Counted from the first letter of the stretch, positions 7,689 to 17,039 are shown. The stretch: DNA of 50,820 nucleotides from Bacteroidaceae bacterium (GCA_017546785.1 JAFYRW010000001.1:1-50820), one strand, 5' to 3'. A program made the numbers and translations. The notes: generated from the letters alone by a model not told the origin.

Positions 7689-9566
7689 ATGAAAAAAGCA
7701 ATCTATTTACTTCTACTAATTCTATTTCCATTAAGTATGTCGGCACAAGACAAACTTAAGTTCGAAATTAAAGATGGAGACTTCTACGTAAACGGAAAGG
7801 CTACCCGTATACTTTCGGGAGAGATGCACTATCCGCGCATCCCTCATCAGCTATGGCGCCATCGTCTGCAGATGATGAAAGGAATGGGACTGAACACCGT
7901 TGCCACATATGTATTCTGGAATTGGCACGAGGTAGAGCCCGGACAATGGGATTTTGAAGGCGACAAAAATTTAGCTGAGTATATTAGAATTGCCGGCGAA
8001 GAGGGTATGATGGTCATTTTGCGTCCCGGCCCCTACGTATGTGCCGAGTGGGAATTCGGTGGCTACCCCTGGTGGTTGCAGAATGTCGAGGGAATGGAGA
8101 TTCGCCGCGACAATGAGCAGTTCCTCAAATACACAAAATTGTATATAGACCGTCTTTATAAAGAGGTTGGACATTTGCAATGCACAAATGGCGGACCTAT
8201 CATTATGGTACAGTGCGAGAATGAGTTCGGTTCATATGTATCGCAGCGCACCGACATTCCTTTGGAGGAGCACCGCGCATACAACGCAAAAATAAAGCAG
8301 CAGCTGGCCGATGCAGGATTCAACGTTCCTCTCTTTACATCGGACGGAAGCTGGGTATTCGAGGGAGGAAGCACCCCCGGAGCACTCCCCACAGCCAACG
8401 GTGAGAGCAATATCCCCAACCTTAAGAAGGTTGTAGACGAATATCACAATGGCGAGGGTCCCTATATGGTAGCAGAATTCTATCCAGGATGGCTATCACA
8501 CTGGGCAGAGCCCTTCCCTCAGGTAACAGCCGAGAGCGTTGCACGTCAGACAGAAGAGTACCTCAAGAACGACGTATCGTTCAATTTCTATATGGTACAC
8601 GGCGGAACAAACTTTGCATTTACCAGCGGTGCCAACTACGACAAGCGTCGCGACATTCAGCCCGACCTTACAAGCTACGACTACGATGCTCCCATCAGCG
8701 AGGCAGGATGGGTAACACCCAAATACGACTCCATACGCAACGTAATACAGAAGTATGTCGATTACAAGATTCCCAGCGCTCCCGCGCCCACTCCCGTAAT
8801 TGAGATTCCATCGATAAAGCTAAACAAAATTGCCGACGCCATTGCTTATGCCGAGAAAGAGAAGCCCGTAAGCAGCATCTCTCCTCTCACATTCGAGCAG
8901 TTGGAGCAGGGCTACGGATACGTTCTCTACAGCCGCCGATTCACACAGGCCATCAGCGGAACATTGGAGATTCCTGGCCTACGCGACTACGCAACAATTT
9001 ATGTAGACGGCGAGAAGGTAGGTGAGCTCAACCGCAACACACAGACCTACGAAATGGATATTGAGGTTCCGTTCAACACCACACTGCAGATTCTGGTCGA
9101 GAATATGGGCCGTATAAACTATGGTAGCGAGATTGTACACAACACAAAGGGCATTATCAGCCCCGTAGTGATAAACGGACAGGAGATTATGGGCAACTGG
9201 GAGATGTACAAGCTTCCTATGGCTCAAATGCCCGAAATATCAAATATGGGCCGATTGGCAGTAAACAACGGTTCGGCACAGGCCAAGCGTCTACAAGGCT
9301 GTCCTGCCATCTACGAGGGAACATTCACTCTCGAGGAGACAGGAGATACTTTTATAAATATGGAAGATTGGGGGAAAGGTATTGTCTTTGTAAACGGACA
9401 TAATCTCGGACGCTATTGGTACGTAGGACCTCAGCAGACACTCTATCTTCCCGGAGTATGGCTTAACAAGGGTGAGAACAAGATTGTAATATTCGAGCAG
9501 TTGAACGACACAATGCACAGCGAGATAAGCACTGTCAAAGTTCCCGTACTACAGGACCTTAAATAA
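7689..9566 (+). CDS. Secreted GH35 beta-galactosidase
   Basis: 625 residues with a Sec signal peptide (about 1-19, ending SMSA-QD), so periplasmic or surface. The GH35 catalytic barrel runs from about 25 to 350. Acid/base E179 is in VQCENEFGSY and nucleophile E263 is in MVAEFYPGWLSHW; the family signature GPYVCAEWEFGG is at about 114-125. The C-terminal beta-sandwich domains contain the usual GHNLGRYW block near residue 575. It should remove terminal beta-galactose from host or plant glycans. No SusC/SusD pair or regulator is adjacent, so this is not a full polysaccharide utilisation locus. A terminator follows. Confidence 0.92.
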   Translation: MKKAIYLLLLILFPLSMSAQDKLKFEIKDGDFYVNGKATRILSGEMHYPRIPHQLWRHRLQMMKGMGLNTVATYVFWNWHEVEPGQWDFEGDKNLAEYIRIAGEEGMMVILRPGPYVCAEWEFGGYPWWLQNVEGMEIRRDNEQFLKYTKLYIDRLYKEVGHLQCTNGGPIIMVQCENEFGSYVSQRTDIPLEEHRAYNAKIKQQLADAGFNVPLFTSDGSWVFEGGSTPGALPTANGESNIPNLKKVVDEYHNGEGPYMVAEFYPGWLSHWAEPFPQVTAESVARQTEEYLKNDVSFNFYMVHGGTNFAFTSGANYDKRRDIQPDLTSYDYDAPISEAGWVTPKYDSIRNVIQKYVDYKIPSAPAPTPVIEIPSIKLNKIADAIAYAEKEKPVSSISPLTFEQLEQGYGYVLYSRRFTQAISGTLEIPGLRDYATIYVDGEKVGELNRNTQTYEMDIEVPFNTTLQILVENMGRINYGSEIVHNTKGIISPVVINGQEIMGNWEMYKLPMAQMPEISNMGRLAVNNGSAQAKRLQGCPAIYEGTFTLEETGDTFINMEDWGKGIVFVNGHNLGRYWYVGPQQTLYLPGVWLNKGENKIVIFEQLNDTMHSEISTVKVPVLQDLK

Positions 9567-9574
9567 AGAACATA

Positions 9575-9611
9575 AATTCTCCCACAGAGCCAAAAGCTTT
9601 GTGGGAGAATT
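9575..9611 (+). terminator. Terminator of the GH35 gene
   Basis: 12-bp inverted repeat (arms 9575-9586 and 9600-9611) with an AGC/GCT pairing inside the loop, 9 bases after the stop. No long U-tract follows. Confidence 0.7.
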
Positions 9612-9686
9612 GTATATAATGGCTACCAGCGGGAATATCCGCAAAAAAGCAGCCGCACAGAACAATTCACATACGCCCGACAACAA

Positions 9687-9718
9687 AATAGAGGTTCACC
9701 AAAAGGTGAACCTCTATT
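9687..9718 (-). terminator. glmM terminator
   Basis: Perfect 14-bp inverted repeat (arms 9687-9700 and 9705-9718, AAAA loop) 22 bases past the glmM stop, followed on the minus strand by TATTTTG. Confidence 0.85.
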
Positions 9719-9739
9719 CTATATTACAGAAGAGTATTA

Positions 9740-11128
9740 TTACATCATACTATTTGCAAGAGCGAGAATCTCCTCACCGATAGCATCGGCAGCCTCCTGT
9801 GTGGGGCCCTCTGAATAGATGCGGATAATGGGCTCTGTGTTACTCTTACGTAAATGTACCCAAGTATTCTCAAAGTCGAGTTTCACACCATCAACGGTGT
9901 TAATCTCTGCCTTACCGGCGTATGTAGCCTTAATCTTCTCGAGAATAACATCAACGTCTGTTCCGGGCTTAAGGTCGATGCGGTTCTTACCCATAAAGTA
10001 AGCAGGATAAGTAGCACGCAATTCGCTCACAGTCTTACCCTCGTGAGCAAGATGGCTGAGGAACAAACAGATACCTACCAAAGCATCGCGACCATAGTGG
10101 CTCTCGGGGTATATTACACCACCGTTACCCTCGCCACCAATCACAGCGCCAGTCTCTTTCATCTTTGTAACCACATTAACCTCACCTACAGCCGAAGCAG
10201 CGTAGTTTCCGCCACGAGCGTTAGTAACGTCACGCAAAGCACGTGTCGAAGAGAGGTTCGATACAGTATTTCCGGGAGTGTGCTTCAACACATAGTCGGC
10301 AACCGATACAAGAGTATACTCCTCGCCGTACATCTCACCATTCTCGCAGATGATAGCCAGACGGTCTACGTCGGGATCTACAACAAAAGCAACGTCATTG
10401 CCGCCCTTTGCCATAAGTCCCATAATATCGCTGAGGTTCTTAGCCAAAGGCTCGGGATTATGCTGGAAATCACCGGTAGGCTCGCAGTAGAGTTTCTCTA
10501 CGCTCTTAACGCCCAACTGCTCGAAAAGCATAGGAAGAATTACACCACCGACTGAATTGACACAGTCGATAGCCACTCTGAAGCCTGCATTCTTTATTGC
10601 CTCACGGTCCACAAGAGGAAGAGCAAGCACAGCGTCTATATGTTTCTGATTGTATGTCTCATCGAGACGATATTTACCGAGAGTCTCAACATCAGCATAG
10701 TCGAATTCCTCGGCAGTAGCAATGCGAAGAACCTCTTTACCCTCCTCGGCATTCAAGAACTCACCCTTCTCGTTAAGCAATTTAAGCGCGTTCCACTGAC
10801 GGGGATTGTGGCTGGCTGTAAGGATAATACCGCCACAAGCATCCTCCATAGTAACAGCGAGTTCTGTTGTAGGAGTAGAGGCAAGGCCAATATCAACAAC
10901 GTCGAATCCCATTCCCATAAGAGTACCACAGACAATGTGATTGACCATAGCACCTGAGAGACGAGCATCGCGACCTACTACAATCTTATTACTTTCTTTA
11001 GTAGTTGTCTTACGAATCAACGCAGCATAAGCCGACGTCAATTTTACAATGTCAAGAGGAGTCAAGCCCTCATCGGCGCGTCCACCGATGGTTCCTCTGA
11101 TACCAGAAATAGATTTAATTAGTGTCAT
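9740..11128 (-). CDS. glmM: Phosphoglucosamine mutase
   Basis: 462 residues of the alpha-D-phosphohexomutase family; interconverts glucosamine-6-phosphate and glucosamine-1-phosphate on the way to UDP-GlcNAc for peptidoglycan and lipopolysaccharide. The phosphoserine loop TASHNP holds S106, the magnesium loop is DPDVDR (251-256), the sugar-binding loop is GEGNGG (332-337), and the phosphate-binding loop is RKSNTEPIIRIYSEG near 433-447. Close relatives could use mannose or glucose phosphates; the sugar loop and Bacteroides annotation habit favour GlmM. Its start overlaps the end of the DUF4827 gene by 14 bases, so the two are cotranscribed and probably translationally coupled. Confidence 0.88.
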   Translation of the reverse strand: MTLIKSISGIRGTIGGRADEGLTPLDIVKLTSAYAALIRKTTTKESNKIVVGRDARLSGAMVNHIVCGTLMGMGFDVVDIGLASTPTTELAVTMEDACGGIILTASHNPRQWNALKLLNEKGEFLNAEEGKEVLRIATAEEFDYADVETLGKYRLDETYNQKHIDAVLALPLVDREAIKNAGFRVAIDCVNSVGGVILPMLFEQLGVKSVEKLYCEPTGDFQHNPEPLAKNLSDIMGLMAKGGNDVAFVVDPDVDRLAIICENGEMYGEEYTLVSVADYVLKHTPGNTVSNLSSTRALRDVTNARGGNYAASAVGEVNVVTKMKETGAVIGGEGNGGVIYPESHYGRDALVGICLFLSHLAHEGKTVSELRATYPAYFMGKNRIDLKPGTDVDVILEKIKATYAGKAEINTVDGVKLDFENTWVHLRKSNTEPIIRIYSEGPTQEAADAIGEEILALANSMM

Positions 11129-11756
11129 ACCAATTTTCGGGTGTAAAGGTTATTTGATAAAAACAAGGATAAACATAAGAAGAGGCCTCTGATGTTCCTT
11201 TTGTATGAGGAACTATCACATTTATTTTTGCAGCCTGAGACTGATAGCGTGTAAAGTAGAGAAACTGCAAGGGAACCAACCAGCCTTGCGGCACAGCGTC
11301 TCCATATATGGCCTTCATATAGCCATCGGTAAAGCTTGCGCTATAAACGCCATACTCATACTTTACTCGCATAATATCGGGATTGTCCGTATCGTTTATA
11401 TTGCCCGATATTGTATCGGCCTCCGATATATTGTACTCGTAGTAGCGCGCTATCATATTCACAGTCTCAGACTCTCTCATCTGACGACCGTCGCTTGCGT
11501 TCTTTGGATTGCGCACTATCTGCAAATAGCAGCCATCAACCTCGACATATTCGTTTCTTCCATTTGTAGTCTCGGTGATTGTATCTTTTATAAACTCGTG
11601 GTAAGGAATTAAATCAATCTTTTGCTGCACAATAAAATTCTTTACCAGTTTAATCTCTTTTTCCTTCATTTCGGAGTAAGTAACCGTATCATCACACGAC
11701 GACAGTGCCACAACCACCATCGACAATATTCCCCAAATTTTCAGTAGGTTCCTCAT
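11115..11756 (-). CDS. DUF4827-family lipoprotein
   Basis: 213 residues from the ATG at 11756; a start at 11825 adds 23 residues ahead of a proper lipoprotein signal and was rejected. Signal sequence ends ALSSC with lipid-carrying C21 followed by DD, which resembles Bacteroidetes surface lipoprotein export signals. The rest is soluble with no catalytic motif I can name. This DUF4827 type is typically found next to glmM in Bacteroides. The tail of the gene overlaps glmM by 14 bases. Function unknown; a cell-envelope role is inferred from location and the glmM link. Confidence 0.75.
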   Translation of the reverse strand: MRNLLKIWGILSMVVVALSSCDDTVTYSEMKEKEIKLVKNFIVQQKIDLIPYHEFIKDTITETTNGRNEYVEVDGCYLQIVRNPKNASDGRQMRESETVNMIARYYEYNISEADTISGNINDTDNPDIMRVKYEYGVYSASFTDGYMKAIYGDAVPQGWLVPLQFLYFTRYQSQAAKINVIVPHTKGTSEASSYVYPCFYQITFTPENWYDTN

Positions 11757-11908
11757 ATTCTCTCTAAAAAACTCTTTTGATATAAATTCAACCGCTAAAA
11801 ATAATAACTTTAGTCGAAGATACAAAATGTATATTCAAAAAATAGGGCAAAGAGGCAATATTTAATTATTTAAAATAGTTTTTATGCAGATTCACACTCC
11901 CTAAAGGA

Positions 11909-12928
11909 TTATTTCACAAGCTCATCGGCATACTTTTCTATTGCTCGGTTAAAGCGCTCGACAGCCTCTTCCATTGTTCCCTGCACCTCTCCTCCCGAGG
12001 CGTTCTTGTGTCCTCCTCCGCTAAAAAAGTCGGCCGCGACACTATTGCAGGGAAAATCATCGACGCTTCGCAGCGATACATTTATCTTTCCGGGCTGCTC
12101 CTCGCGAAGGAAGCACGAGAATCTCACCCCTTTTATCTGCAGCGGCATATTGACAAGCCCCTCAGTGTCGCCTTTTATTGCATTGAATCGACGCATCTCA
12201 TTATAGGTCAATGTTATCAGAGTAGCATTGCTCTGCGGATAATAAGACAATTTATGATTCATCACATAGCCAAAAAGACGCAGCCTGTCGATAGAGTAAT
12301 TATAAAAGACCCGTCGGTATATTAAGTCCTTATCAATTCCCGCCTCTATGAGACGCGCTACCACAATGTATATCTCCTTGCGGTTCGACGCATAGGCAAA
12401 ATTACCCGTATCGGTCATTATTCCCGTGTAGAGACACTCGGCAATGTAGCGCGAGGGCAAAGCTCCGTCACCAAGATAATCGACAAGATTATATACAAGC
12501 TCAGCCGTAGAGCAGGCCGCAGTATTTGAGAGAGCAACGACAAAGCCATCCTCGGGATACAGATGATGATCGACAAGAATGCGCGGAGTGGAAAGAGGCG
12601 ACACAATATCGGCAATCTCACCTATGCGCGAGAGAGCATTAAAATCGAGACAGAAGATAATATCGGCCTTGTTCAACAGTTCAACTGCCTCCTCTTTTTT
12701 CTGCTCAAAGTTCACCACACTGTCCGACGCAGGCAACCACTTTAAAAAGTCAGGAAAAGCATTAGGGACAATAACGTCGGCTATCTTGCCCATTCCACGC
12801 AGAAAATGCGCCAATGCCAATGAGGAGCCGACAGCATCACCATCGGGGTTGCGATGCACCAAAATAGCGAATCTATCACTTTTCTCTACCAGTCTTTTAA
12901 TCTCGGAAGCCTTTTCAATCTCAATCAT
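11909..12928 (-). CDS. DHH/DHHA1 phosphoesterase, NrnA-like oligoribonuclease/pAp phosphatase
   Basis: 339 residues from 12928; a start at 12949 is also open. Metal-binding motifs of the DHH superfamily are in order: HRNPDGDAVGSS (H25, D29, D31), FCLDFNALSRIG (Asp near 95), LVDHHLYPEDG (DHH near 120), and the DHHA1 substrate-binding GGGHKNASGG near residue 310. NrnA-type enzymes degrade 2-5 nt RNA and dephosphorylate pAp from sulphur and CoA metabolism. A TATCTTCG -7-like box lies 44-51 bases upstream; comEC ends 92 bases upstream. Confidence 0.87.
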   Translation of the reverse strand: MIEIEKASEIKRLVEKSDRFAILVHRNPDGDAVGSSLALAHFLRGMGKIADVIVPNAFPDFLKWLPASDSVVNFEQKKEEAVELLNKADIIFCLDFNALSRIGEIADIVSPLSTPRILVDHHLYPEDGFVVALSNTAACSTAELVYNLVDYLGDGALPSRYIAECLYTGIMTDTGNFAYASNRKEIYIVVARLIEAGIDKDLIYRRVFYNYSIDRLRLFGYVMNHKLSYYPQSNATLITLTYNEMRRFNAIKGDTEGLVNMPLQIKGVRFSCFLREEQPGKINVSLRSVDDFPCNSVAADFFSGGGHKNASGGEVQGTMEEAVERFNRAIEKYADELVK

Positions 12929-12971
12929 CGTATATAAATTTAGGAGCACAGCCCATTAGTCATAATCTTTG

Positions 12972-12979
12972 CGAAGATA
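12972..12979 (-). promoter_or_regulatory. Possible -7 box of the nrnA-like gene
   Basis: TATCTTCG on the minus strand (one base from TAnnTTTG) with ATTG 21 bases upstream (plus-strand CAAT 13001-13004). Confidence 0.35.
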
Positions 12980-13020
12980 GCGAAGAGATTGCAAACAACA
13001 CAATTTTAGGGTGCAAAATG

Positions 13021-15129
13021 TCATCGCGCAGGATAAATCGTAAGTTCCGGCACAGAACAGTCCCAACGCATAGCACCATCTCGGGATATATCTATACAGC
13101 GAATGCCCAATTCCGCACATTCATCAGCTATTCTGCGGCGGCTATTGGCATAAAGGGAGGCGTCCATCACAACAAAGCTCGCAGGATATACCGTAAAAAG
13201 TTCCTCGATGCTACCCAAAAAGCCGCGACAAAGATAGAGACAATCCACCGGACGCATATTCTTCTCGTCGCGCCAGCAATCGTCGGCAAGAAGCATTATT
13301 CTGCGTCCCGAAAATTCGGCCATTCCATTGGTAAAGGTAAGGACATCATCGCCGTAAGAGTCATTAACCCACAGAGGAGTGTCCATATTTTCGCGTTTCC
13401 AATAGGGGCGACAGCTATTATCAAGTTCTGCATCTAGCAACGAACGCGACGACAGCACATAAGATTGCTTACGCGAGACAACAAGCTGAGCCACAGGACA
13501 ATCCCTGTTATTAAAGAAAAGAATATAACGCTCATTACTGCGCAGCGCATCGGGCAAAAGAATAGATGCGGCAAACAGCAGCGACACTACTCCGGCAACA
13601 ATCGCTGCCCACAATTTGCGACACAACAGAGAATAGACCGAAAGAGCAACAATTACCACAACACACAATGCTCTGGGAACATCAATCCACGGAAGCTCCA
13701 ACGAGACGCCGGGCAACGACGCTATCAAGCACAGCAGATAGTTCATAGAATCTATAATCATCTGTAGCAGCCAAGCGACAGCACCCTGCAATGCCGGCAG
13801 AGGCACAAATATAAGCACAAGCGCCAACAGCATAATAAAGAATGCCAAAGGAACAACAACCATATTCGTCAGAAGGAAATAGAGGGGGAAAGTTCCAAAA
13901 TAGCACCACACAAAGGGCAACGTTCCTATCTGCGCTGCCACAGAGACAGCAATAAGAGCTATAATATAACGACAGAGAGCATTATTGCAACTATCGTATC
14001 GCATAACAGCCTGCAGGGCTGGAGTCATAAGTATTATCGAGAATACGGCAGCAAAAGAGAGCTGAAAGCCTATATCAAAAAGATAATAAGGAGAATAGAG
14101 AAGCATTGCCACAGCAGCAAAAGCCAATATATTCATCGAGGAGGTATCGCGGCCTATAATCTTTGCCAGCGACATCAGCGAAAAAAGAATCGCGGCACGC
14201 ACCACCGACGGGGTAAAGCCGGCAACAGCTACAAACAGCCATATTACAGCGACAATCACCGCCTCGCGCAGCAGTATATATCTACGACGATAAAAAGCCG
14301 TTGAGAACAACGCCGAAACAATCATATAGAAGATACCAAGATGTAATCCCGACAGCGCCAGAATATGGCTGGCTCCAACCGAGGAGTATAGAGCCTTTGT
14401 ATCTTTCGAAAGTCCCCTCTTTTCGCCAACCGTAAGAGCCGACAACACAGCCAGCGCCTCTCCGTCAATGCCCAAGCGTTCATACAATTGCACAACCTTA
14501 TGACGCAGCATAAGCGCCCTCATCCTCCAGCCGACAGTACCCGCACCGCGACTGCTCCACCCCTCATAGGGCAGATAGACAGTGCCGGTAACACCCTTTA
14601 TCCTATACAATCTCTCAACGTCAAGCTCGGCAGGATTACCGGCATTGCGCGGAGGCTGAACCTTTGCATCAAAGAAAACCCTTTCACCTACGGAGAGAGC
14701 CTCAACGTCCACGCTATTGGCAAAATAAATATAGATATTACCCTCACGACGCGCATCGGGAACAGAATCACGTCCTATACGCTGCGCATAGGCAAGCACA
14801 CGCGTAGATGTTCCGCCCACAATGGGAGTCTCTAGCAATTGAGCCTCGAAGCGCCCCTTTGTTCCGCTCCATTGCAGCTGCGAGGAGGCATTCTCCAAAA
14901 TAATAAGAAAGGCGCCAACAGCAAACATTGCCACAGTTGCGCCCACGCCAAAGAGTAGACGCATCCTCTCGTGCAACATTCCGCAGAACATCGCCAACAG
15001 CGAAAAAAGAATAAGAAGAGAAGAAAATAGCAGCGAAAGAGCGAAGAACCACGAACAAGCGATTCCCAACATTAGCGGGAACGCAAGTTTAAGCATCACA
15101 TTCTTTCGCAGATAACTATTTACCGACAA
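13021..15129 (-). CDS. comEC: ComEC/Rec2-type DNA-uptake membrane channel
   Basis: 702 residues. N-terminal DUF4131 region with several hydrophobic helices (about 12-75) and an OB-like domain (about 85-190); then the Competence core with the ILALSGLHLGIFYMI signature (about 250-264) and about eight more membrane segments to roughly residue 520. The last 170 residues are soluble but lack the HxHxDH motif of the metallo-beta-lactamase nuclease domain found in Bacillus-type ComEC. Should carry single-stranded DNA across the inner membrane. It starts 12 bases after rpe and probably shares its promoter. Confidence 0.88.
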   Translation of the reverse strand: MSVNSYLRKNVMLKLAFPLMLGIACSWFFALSLLFSSLLILFSLLAMFCGMLHERMRLLFGVGATVAMFAVGAFLIILENASSQLQWSGTKGRFEAQLLETPIVGGTSTRVLAYAQRIGRDSVPDARREGNIYIYFANSVDVEALSVGERVFFDAKVQPPRNAGNPAELDVERLYRIKGVTGTVYLPYEGWSSRGAGTVGWRMRALMLRHKVVQLYERLGIDGEALAVLSALTVGEKRGLSKDTKALYSSVGASHILALSGLHLGIFYMIVSALFSTAFYRRRYILLREAVIVAVIWLFVAVAGFTPSVVRAAILFSLMSLAKIIGRDTSSMNILAFAAVAMLLYSPYYLFDIGFQLSFAAVFSIILMTPALQAVMRYDSCNNALCRYIIALIAVSVAAQIGTLPFVWCYFGTFPLYFLLTNMVVVPLAFFIMLLALVLIFVPLPALQGAVAWLLQMIIDSMNYLLCLIASLPGVSLELPWIDVPRALCVVVIVALSVYSLLCRKLWAAIVAGVVSLLFAASILLPDALRSNERYILFFNNRDCPVAQLVVSRKQSYVLSSRSLLDAELDNSCRPYWKRENMDTPLWVNDSYGDDVLTFTNGMAEFSGRRIMLLADDCWRDEKNMRPVDCLYLCRGFLGSIEELFTVYPASFVVMDASLYANSRRRIADECAELGIRCIDISRDGAMRWDCSVPELTIYPAR

Positions 15130-15141
15130 TTCAAACGATAT

Positions 15142-15792
15142 TTACAATGCACGCAGTGCAGTAATAACACCTTCGGGAGATTCGGCCTTAAACACGGCAT
15201 TGCCCGCAACAAGAACATCCGATCCTGCATCGGCAAGCAGTTTGCCTGTCTCGACATTCACTCCGCCATCAACCTCTATTAAGGCCTTTGAACCGCTCTT
15301 TTCGATAAGCTCACGCAATTCACGCACCTTTTCTACTGTATGATGGATAAATTTCTGTCCTCCGAATCCGGGATTGACGCTCATAAGCAGCACAAGGTCA
15401 AGATCGGCAATAATATCCTTGAGCATACACACGGGAGTCGATGGGTTAAGCGTAACTCCTGCCATCATTCCCGACTCCTTAATTTTCATTATCGCACGAT
15501 GCAGATGAGTCTCGGCCTCATAGTGAATATTCATCACACGGGCACCAAGCGCCTTTACCGCATCGAGATAATTCATAGGATTAACCACCATAAGATGCAC
15601 GTCAAGAGGCTTATCGCAAAGTTTCGCAACATACTGAAGCACAGGAGGGCCAAAAGAGATATTAGGAACAAACACTCCGTCCATAATATCTATATGCAAC
15701 CAATCAGCATCGCTGCGGTTTATCATCTCCAAATCTTCCTGCAAGTTTCCGAAATTTGCCGACAACAACGACGGCGACACCATCTGGCTCAT
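15142..15792 (-). CDS. rpe: Ribulose-phosphate 3-epimerase
   Basis: 216-residue TIM barrel that interconverts ribulose-5-phosphate and xylulose-5-phosphate in the pentose phosphate pathway. Seen: SLLSANFGNL at the N-terminus, metal-binding WLHIDIMDGVFVPNISFGP (about 31-49) with its two catalytic acids, HLMVVNP, the phosphate loop SVNPGFGGQKF (about 138-148) and EVDGGVN (about 173-179). Normal length. First gene of rpe-comEC, with a consensus promoter 34-65 bases upstream. Confidence 0.95.
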   Translation of the reverse strand: MSQMVSPSLLSANFGNLQEDLEMINRSDADWLHIDIMDGVFVPNISFGPPVLQYVAKLCDKPLDVHLMVVNPMNYLDAVKALGARVMNIHYEAETHLHRAIMKIKESGMMAGVTLNPSTPVCMLKDIIADLDLVLLMSVNPGFGGQKFIHHTVEKVRELRELIEKSGSKALIEVDGGVNVETGKLLADAGSDVLVAGNAVFKAESPEGVITALRAL

Positions 15793-15825
15793 ATTCTATA
15801 AATTGTAAAAGGGTTATTTATTCTG

Positions 15826-15857
15826 CAAACTTAACAGATAATTTCCGATTATGCAAA
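15826..15857 (-). promoter_or_regulatory. Promoter of rpe-comEC
   Basis: On the minus strand TTTG (plus-strand 15854-15857), 20 bases, then TAAGTTTG (plus-strand 15826-15833): both boxes match the Bacteroidetes consensus. Confidence 0.8.
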
Positions 15858-16068
15858 CTACGCAAGCAAAAAGCATCCCAAAAGAGACACCACTCACACA
15901 TCAAAAGAGAAAGCCCGATATATAGAAACAGGGAATTGACACAAAAAGCCCAAACGACAGCAGACAATAAAGCAAAAGAGAGCCGCACGAAAAGCATTCA
16001 CTTTCGATGCTTTTAAAAAAAACAAGAAAAGCAAAAGCAGCATTACCACCACCTTTGCAAAAAAAAGA

Positions 16069-16096
16069 ACAGCGGACAACAATTGTTGTCCGCTGT
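16069..16096 (-). terminator. Terminator of the rpmB-rpmG-DUF4295 operon
   Basis: Perfect 28-base palindrome (arms of 14 bp) followed on the minus strand by TC and a run of eight T, 38 bases past the DUF4295 stop. Confidence 0.92.
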
Positions 16097-16133
16097 ATAT
16101 AAGATTCAGTTTAAACTGTCTGTTATCTTTTAC

Positions 16134-16286
16134 TTATTTCTTCAAAGACTCATCAGCCTTTGTTTGGGGAAGCATCTCCTCTGCAAACATATAAGCACCG
16201 GTCTTAGGCGATTTAACCATCTTAACAACCTTAACGAATTTCTCCTTATCGCCAGTCTGGAGTGTTGCAACTGCTTTCTTAGCCAT
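16134..16286 (-). CDS. DUF4295 small basic protein, ribosomal operon associated
   Basis: 50-residue protein starting MAKKAVATLQTGDKEKFVKV and ending ADESLKK. Matches the Bacteroidetes DUF4295 family, always found after rpmB-rpmG. Lysine-rich, with a probable short beta-strand core resembling a ribosome-binding peptide (KSPKTGAYMF). Seven bases after rpmG, so cotranscribed. Its tight link to L28 and L33 suggests a lineage-specific ribosomal protein or ribosome factor; that is inference. Confidence 0.85.
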   Translation of the reverse strand: MAKKAVATLQTGDKEKFVKVVKMVKSPKTGAYMFAEEMLPQTKADESLKK

Positions 16287-16293
16287 CTTTTAA

Positions 16294-16482
16294 TTACTTT
16301 ATTTCTTTGTGAACGGTTACTTTCTTCAAATAAGGGTTGTATTTCTTCAACTCCAAGCGCTCGGTTGTATTCTTACGATTCTTCGTTGTAATATAACGAG
16401 ACATTCCGGGAACGCCACTACTCTTTTGCTCTGTGCATTCGAGGATTACCTGAACGCGGTTTCCTTTAACCTTCTTAGCCAT
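16294..16482 (-). CDS. rpmG: 50S ribosomal protein L33
   Basis: 62 residues, [20 protein letters not shown], with the family end [18 protein letters not shown]. There are no paired CxxC motifs, so this is the zinc-independent form. It sits near the E site of the large subunit. Twenty-one bases after rpmB. Confidence 0.95.
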   Translation of the reverse strand: MAKKVKGNRVQVILECTEQKSSGVPGMSRYITTKNRKNTTERLELKKYNPYLKKVTVHKEIK

Positions 16483-16503
16483 ATTCCTTACCTCCTTAAT
16501 CTT

Positions 16504-16764
16504 TTAATAGATTACTTTAATATCTTCCCAAGCAACGTGGCCTTTGCTAACTGCATTTTTCAATGCTGCATCGAGACCTACTCGGTTGATGATTTTTAAC
16601 CCCGCTGCACTCACGCGCAACTGAATCCAACAATTCTCTTCTACGTAGAAGAACTTCTTGGTAAACAAGTTCACATTGAAAAGACGCTTTGTTCTTCTCT
16701 TTGAGTGTGATACATTGTTACCCACCATGGCTTTCTTACCGGTGATTTGACAAATTTTAGACAT
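16504..16764 (-). CDS. rpmB: 50S ribosomal protein L28
   Basis: 86 residues, [27 protein letters not shown] at the N-terminus, the family signature, followed by [16 protein letters not shown]. One cysteine only, so no zinc ribbon. First gene of rpmB-rpmG-DUF4295; a strong promoter lies about 50 bases upstream. Confidence 0.96.
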   Translation of the reverse strand: MSKICQITGKKAMVGNNVSHSKRRTKRLFNVNLFTKKFFYVEENCWIQLRVSAAGLKIINRVGLDAALKNAVSKGHVAWEDIKVIY

Positions 16765-16814
16765 CGCTATATATTTTTTGTTTTTATTCTTGTATGCTTA
16801 CTTAAAACAGCGTG

Positions 16815-16846
16815 CAAAGATATAAATTTACTCTATATCCTGCAAG
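16815..16846 (-). promoter_or_regulatory. Promoter of the rpmB operon
   Basis: TATCTTTG on the minus strand (plus-strand 16815-16822), exact -7 match, with CTTG 20 bases upstream (plus-strand CAAG 16843-16846), one base from the -33 consensus. Confidence 0.7.
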
Positions 16847-17039
16847 CAAAAAAGCATTTATTTTAAGAAATACTTAAAACATTTGCTTTTACACTCATTT
16901 CGTGTAACAAAAACACCGACAAACGAACAAAAGATAAAGCTATTAAACAACGAATGTGGCGTTATTTCCGAAATTCACTGCAAAGGTATAAAAAAGCTGT
17001 GAAATAAAAAAGTATAAGAGGAATTTATTCCCATCAATA

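Larger units (their letters stand above)
15793..16133. other. Intergenic region between DUF4295 and rpe
   Basis: Holds the rpe promoter and, at its low end, the terminator of the rpmB operon. A weaker hairpin with AAAAGCAT/ATGCTTTT arms lies near 15987-16013. No coding frame is convincing. In Bacteroides I recall ftsY and rimO following DUF4295; neither is here. Confidence 0.5.

Noticed and set aside
9601-9783. 60-codon open frame between GH35 and glmM
   Set aside because: Runs through two terminator hairpins and into glmM on the other strand; no coding character.
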